A DNA stretch of 10,711 nucleotides from Betaproteobacteria bacterium. GTDB lineage: Bacteria > Pseudomonadota > Gammaproteobacteria > Burkholderiales > Rhodocyclaceae. The notes beneath the pieces are model-generated. The model did not search any database. It was given only the letters and a program-made list of their open reading frames with translations, and had not been told where the DNA came from. The DNA is taken from assembly GCA_028868235.1 (NCBI GenBank), contig JAGWUW010000049.1, positions 1 through 10,711 on the forward strand, written 5' to 3'. The stretch's first letter is position 1, and every line of letters begins with the position of its first letter. Of the stretch, positions 7,873-10,711 are shown piece after piece. Both the position numbers and the translations under genes were made by a program.

Positions 7873-8678
7873 CAGTGAGGCCCTATCGCGAAGCCATTCC
7901 CGCCTTGACTGGCATACTGTGGCGCATAGCTATTGCTGCCCCACCCGCTCAGCATGTTACTCACGCCGCCGCTTACGCCATTATACGCATTCCCCGCCGC
8001 GCTCATCATGTTGCCGAATGGCGATGCCGCACCATTTGCGCCGGGCCGCATTCCCGCACCGAACAGGCTTCCGACCGCGCCAATCCCGCCAATGACATTG
8101 TTCGCGAATGCCTGATTACCGGCCGTTTCCGCATTCATCATGTTGCCATAGGCGTTGTTCATGCCGTTGGCCGTGTTGATGGCATTGCCTGCTGTCTGAT
8201 TGCCGTAGTTGATGGCTTGGTTTGCCTGCTGACCGGCGACCTGCAAGCCCTGGCCCTGCAATCCGCTCAAACGGTTGAGGTCGGATTGCTCCATATTGTA
8301 GAGGTTCTGGTCGGTGACGCGCGTTCCGGCCAAGGCCGCCGCGCCTGAGTTATTCAGGCCAAGCGCATTGTTCGAGCGATTGACAGCCTGCAGCGATAGC
8401 TGGTTCTGCATCTGCAGATATGGATTGTTCGCATACTGCTGCATATACTGCGATTGAGCGGGGGCACCGTTCAATCCAATTGCATCGCTGTATTGCTTGT
8501 TGGCCGCTGTGCCGGTCGCGGCATAGGGCGAGAGATAGTTGTTATAGCCCGTGTTCGCGGTGTTGTAGGCATTTTGCGCCGTATTCGACGCATTGCTAAT
8601 CTGTTGCGTTTGGAATTTCTCGGCCGCCTGCGCATTCTGCGAGGCATCTTGACCAGTGAACGCGCTCCAGAAGCTCAT
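7872..8678 (-). CDS. gp7-like DNA transfer / ejection protein
   Basis: A 268-residue protein dominated by Asn, Ala, Gln and Gly. Residues 46-165 show a pattern known from phage DNA-transfer proteins of the P22 gp7 type: a YLSPYAATGTAAN stretch, then an IGLNGAPAQ stretch, a NNPYLQMQNQLSLQAVNRS helix, a LNNSGAAALAGTRV stretch and a NRLSGLQGQG helix. Residues 165-190 are low-complexity Asn/Ala/Met. Residues 195-212 (VIGGIGAVGSLFGAGM) are hydrophobic and Gly-rich, as in proteins that enter membranes after ejection. The tail is Gly/Ser/Asn-rich. P22 gp7 is 229 residues. The start ATG overlaps the upstream stop by four bases (ATGA), and the stop overlaps the next start by one base. It is the first of the three presumed ejection proteins, expected inside the capsid and released with the DNA. 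Confidence 0.7.
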   Translation of the reverse strand: MSFWSAFTGQDASQNAQAAEKFQTQQISNASNTAQNAYNTANTGYNNYLSPYAATGTAANKQYSDAIGLNGAPAQSQYMQQYANNPYLQMQNQLSLQAVNRSNNALGLNNSGAAALAGTRVTDQNLYNMEQSDLNRLSGLQGQGLQVAGQQANQAINYGNQTAGNAINTANGMNNAYGNMMNAETAGNQAFANNVIGGIGAVGSLFGAGMRPGANGAASPFGNMMSAAGNAYNGVSGGVSNMLSGWGSNSYAPQYASQGGNGFAIGPH

Positions 8679-8932
8679 ACGATCACCGTTCCGCTAAAGT
8701 TGATCCAATGTGTGCCGTTGGAGATCACCGGCACACCGACGCCATCGCTCAGCATGAACACCGTTCCGGGATTATTCGCCGCCTTCGGCAGGCTGGCCGT
8801 TTTCCGCATCGGAATTTGCACGTTGTTGTTAATTGCGGTTTGCAACCGCGCGAAGAACTGCAACCACTCTGTTGTTACATTGCCGTTCTGATCTGAGATC
8901 GGCTGCGCCTGGTTCGGGGCTTGGATGGACAT
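8675..8932 (-). CDS. Small virion-region protein in the needle/gp14 slot (85 aa), unknown function
   Basis: I cannot assign a family. Residues 4-35 contain the pattern PISDQNGNVTTEWLQFFARL, which resembles short N-terminal segments of phage tail proteins where a P-I-D-x-G stretch precedes a Trp-Phe-Leu helix. Residues 53-85 are beta-like, with VFMLSDGVGVPVISNGTHW, similar to the small strand-turn repeats ending in G-W found in fibres. There are no heptads, so it is not a long trimeric coiled-coil needle like P22 gp26 (233 residues). The start is fixed at 8932 by the one-base overlap with the tail-hub stop (TGATG) and GGTGG seven bases upstream. The same frame runs open further upstream, but that would overlap the hub gene by over 300 bases. 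Probably a minor tail component. Confidence 0.7.
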   Translation of the reverse strand: MSIQAPNQAQPISDQNGNVTTEWLQFFARLQTAINNNVQIPMRKTASLPKAANNPGTVFMLSDGVGVPVISNGTHWINFSGTVIV

Positions 8933-10365
8933 CAGGGCGCCACCACATCCGTATCGATGAACGCGCCCATGAACCCGCGCGCGACGTCGGCCGACATCCG
9001 AAATCGATAAGAACGGCCTTCCTGCTTCGACGTGCCGAGCCGGTTCCATTTGACGCGGCGCGTGGTGTTTCCGGCGCGTCCCATGGGTTGCCACCGTTCG
9101 GTCGACCACGTTTGGCCATCGGCGGTCCACTGCAGCATGATTTGCGGATTCGTGTTCTGGATTCCGCCGGATAGCAGTCCTTGCCCAGGGATTGTGTCGA
9201 TATAGATTTCGTTGACCTCGAGCCGCGCCGGAAAACCGGCCACCGGCGGCGTCTGCACAGTGCACACCAGCGGAGCGCCGTTTTCATCATGCGCGTCTGG
9301 CGCCAAAACGTAGAGAATGCCCTGGGTGGCGTCGCCCGCGATGATCTGGCCGCCGAACGCCAATGTCTTGCCAATGATCGACCGGCCGCCATTGCTCTGA
9401 CGGTCATGCCAAAGCCCGGTCTTGGTATCGTAGACGACGCTCCAATTCGTGCCGGACAACATGCAGAACCCGTGCCCGCGCTCCGTCCAGGCGGTCCCGG
9501 TGATCCCGGCCTGATTAGTTTCCGTTGCTATCAGCCGGTCAACGTATGGCGTCGAGATCGAAACGGCCTGATCGCCCATCAGCATGGCGACCGTCGTATA
9601 ATTGCCCTGGCTGTCGGTCGCGGGCCAGATGATCGTATCCGTCAGCGCTTGGCCCGACGCCAATAGGGCCGCCGGCGTCACCGAGGCCGCATTGAGACAA
9701 CCGATCGTCATGGCCGTTCGGCGCGAGAACGGGAAATCCGCGCCCCCGGTGTCGGCCCACACCTCGACTTTATTCGGGCCGAACAGCACAAGATCGCGTC
9801 CGCGCGTCTTGCCGACCAGCAACGGGCCAGGCACGCTTTCCGCCGTGGCGAACGTCAGGCCATCGAACGTGGTCGCGGCGTCGATGCCCGATAGATCAAA
9901 TCTGCCGGTGTACTGCGTCAACACCGAATAGCCGTCGAGGCAGCAAATGGAGTTTGGCGCCGGCAGCAGCCTCGCATTGACCGGCGCAACCGCGCCGCCC
10001 TGGTAAACGTAATAGACGCCATCGCAGACAATGGTAACTTGTCCCACGCGGTTCTGGCTCATCGTCACCAAGCCATCGGACGGTATGCCGCCGATCACCG
10101 TTTCGTCGCCCGAGGCATCGAATGCCGACAAGGTGCGACCCGCGACAACCAGCAGTTCGGTGGCCGTCGCCAGCATGGCGCGAATGCCCGCGCCGCCGGA
10201 GTGCGTTGCCCACTGCGTCAGGCCCGCGACCGGATAGAGCGGAAACTGAAAACGGCCTTCGGTCCCGGCGCTCTCGCAATACATGTTCACCAATTGCGCA
10301 ACGCCCGCGTGCGGGTAGCGGCCCTGGTTCGATTGCTTGCCGAGGTCGAGCGGTTTTAGCGCCAT
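8932..10365 (-). CDS. P22 gp10-like tail hub / packaged DNA stabilization protein
   Basis: 477 residues, almost the same as P22 gp10 (472). The protein is beta-rich throughout, consistent with a propeller-like hub. The N-terminus (LVNMYCES at 25-32, then PVAGLTQWA at 45-53) matches the family's start, where a LPVNMLA-type stretch and a PGIT segment occur. Residues 186-216 (TRGRDLVLFGPNKVEVWADTG) match the family's WRDFIVCFGSSTIEYF region. The C-terminus (VKWNRLGTSKQEGRSYRFRM, 438-457) aligns well with the gp10 segment VLWKRVGRIRRLIGFKLRV. gp10 forms the hexameric ring under gp4 that closes the portal channel after packaging and holds spikes and needle. It starts one base after the stop of the gp4-like gene, with a weak GGGTG ribosome binding site close to the ATG. 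The assignment rests on sequence pattern, length and synteny together. Confidence 0.8.
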   Translation of the reverse strand: MALKPLDLGKQSNQGRYPHAGVAQLVNMYCESAGTEGRFQFPLYPVAGLTQWATHSGGAGIRAMLATATELLVVAGRTLSAFDASGDETVIGGIPSDGLVTMSQNRVGQVTIVCDGVYYVYQGGAVAPVNARLLPAPNSICCLDGYSVLTQYTGRFDLSGIDAATTFDGLTFATAESVPGPLLVGKTRGRDLVLFGPNKVEVWADTGGADFPFSRRTAMTIGCLNAASVTPAALLASGQALTDTIIWPATDSQGNYTTVAMLMGDQAVSISTPYVDRLIATETNQAGITGTAWTERGHGFCMLSGTNWSVVYDTKTGLWHDRQSNGGRSIIGKTLAFGGQIIAGDATQGILYVLAPDAHDENGAPLVCTVQTPPVAGFPARLEVNEIYIDTIPGQGLLSGGIQNTNPQIMLQWTADGQTWSTERWQPMGRAGNTTRRVKWNRLGTSKQEGRSYRFRMSADVARGFMGAFIDTDVVAP

Positions 10366-10366
10366 T

Positions 10367-10711
10367 TCACCCGTTGAAATTATCGGTGGCGGTCTGCGGA
10401 TTGGATAGGATGTAGCCCCGTTGTGGCGTCGCGATCAGAGCTCGATCAAACTTATTCTCGACCGGCTTTATGAACTTCGACTGCAACGCAATCCAGGCAT
10501 CTGACGCCTGTTTCATGGTGATCGGTGACGGCTGTTTTCCGAAGTCCGGCGCGAGATAAACCGCCAGCATGTCGGCGCATCCGCGCTCGAATTGCCGGGA
10601 CGACTGGCTCTTCTGCCAGGCATAGCCATCGAACACGCAATAATCGTTGACCGCCCACGATGAATTACTGTCGAGCGTCGTGGTTCCAGCCGTCGAGACT
10701 TTGTAGAGCAC
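10367..10711 (-). CDS. gp4-like head-tail adaptor (tail accessory factor), 5' end missing
   Basis: The last 114 codons of a gene that continues past the right edge; the terminal GTG at 10711 is probably an internal valine codon. Residues 38-62 (SRQFERGCADMLAVYLAPDFGKQPS) resemble the helix of P22 gp4 that reads SAVFHNLACRIAPDYALE. As in gp4, further helix (ITMKQASDAWIALQSKF) and a short, polar, Pro/Asn-containing C-terminus (residues 95-114) follow. P22 gp4 is 166 residues, so about 50 residues may be off the window. gp4 binds the portal ring and provides the platform for gp10, which fits the gp10-like gene starting one base downstream. A T7 gp11-type adaptor of the same general fold is the alternative. 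The portal and coat genes would be expected further right. Confidence 0.55.
   Translation of the reverse strand: MLYKVSTAGTTTLDSNSSWAVNDYCVFDGYAWQKSQSSRQFERGCADMLAVYLAPDFGKQPSPITMKQASDAWIALQSKFIKPVENKFDRALIATPQRGYILSNPQTATDNFNG

Noticed and set aside
8675..9265. A longer version (196 residues) of the 85-residue gene starting at 9265.
   Set aside because: It would overlap the tail hub by over 300 bases. The upstream part is Arg/Pro-rich shadow sequence, while the ATG at 8932 shares one base with the hub's stop codon as at other junctions.
10367..10711. GTG at the extreme right edge as a true start codon.
   Set aside because: The frame is open to the edge, and the protein is about 50 residues shorter than gp4-type adaptors, so the gene is most likely cut by the window.

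Overview
The window is one tightly packed block of virion genes from a short-tailed (podovirus-type) phage or prophage. All genes lie on the minus strand, so transcription runs from the right edge to the left edge. The moderately high GC content and the style of the tail-fibre modules, especially the C-terminal module ending in ALQ, recall phages and prophages of alphaproteobacteria, most likely Rhizobiales. That host assignment rests on remembered family resemblance, not on a search. No integrase, lysis, replication, tRNA or host gene is present, so lytic phage and prophage cannot be told apart.

In transcription order the layout follows the Salmonella phage P22 tail and ejection cluster (gp4, gp10, gp26/gp14, gp7, gp20, gp16, then fibre). 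First comes the 3' part of a gp4-like head-tail adaptor (10367-10711), then a gp10-like tail hub (8932-10365). An 85-residue protein (8675-8932) sits in the needle/gp14 slot. Three ejection-type proteins of 268, 486 and 1257 residues follow (7872-8678, 6412-7872, 2639-6412), then a 73-residue orphan (2425-2646). Last is an 807-residue fibre with C1q-like and collagen-like regions (1-2424), whose stop codon is the first three bases of the window.

Every junction is an overlap, a direct abutment or a one-base gap, which implies one polycistronic message with translational coupling. No promoter or terminator is visible, and no stretch of 300 bases lacks a gene. Functionally, gp4-like and gp10-like proteins would close the portal, the trio would be packaged and ejected to carry DNA across the envelope, and the fibre would contact the cell.

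The most interesting point is the C-terminus of the 1257-residue ejection protein. It carries, in the right order, the motifs of a GH114-type TIM-barrel glycosidase, so a polysaccharide-degrading domain appears to be fused to a protein expected to travel into the host envelope. Second is the fibre's collagen stretch of 41 Gly-X-Y triplets broken by three identical one-glycine interruptions, placed after a C1q-like domain rather than before it.
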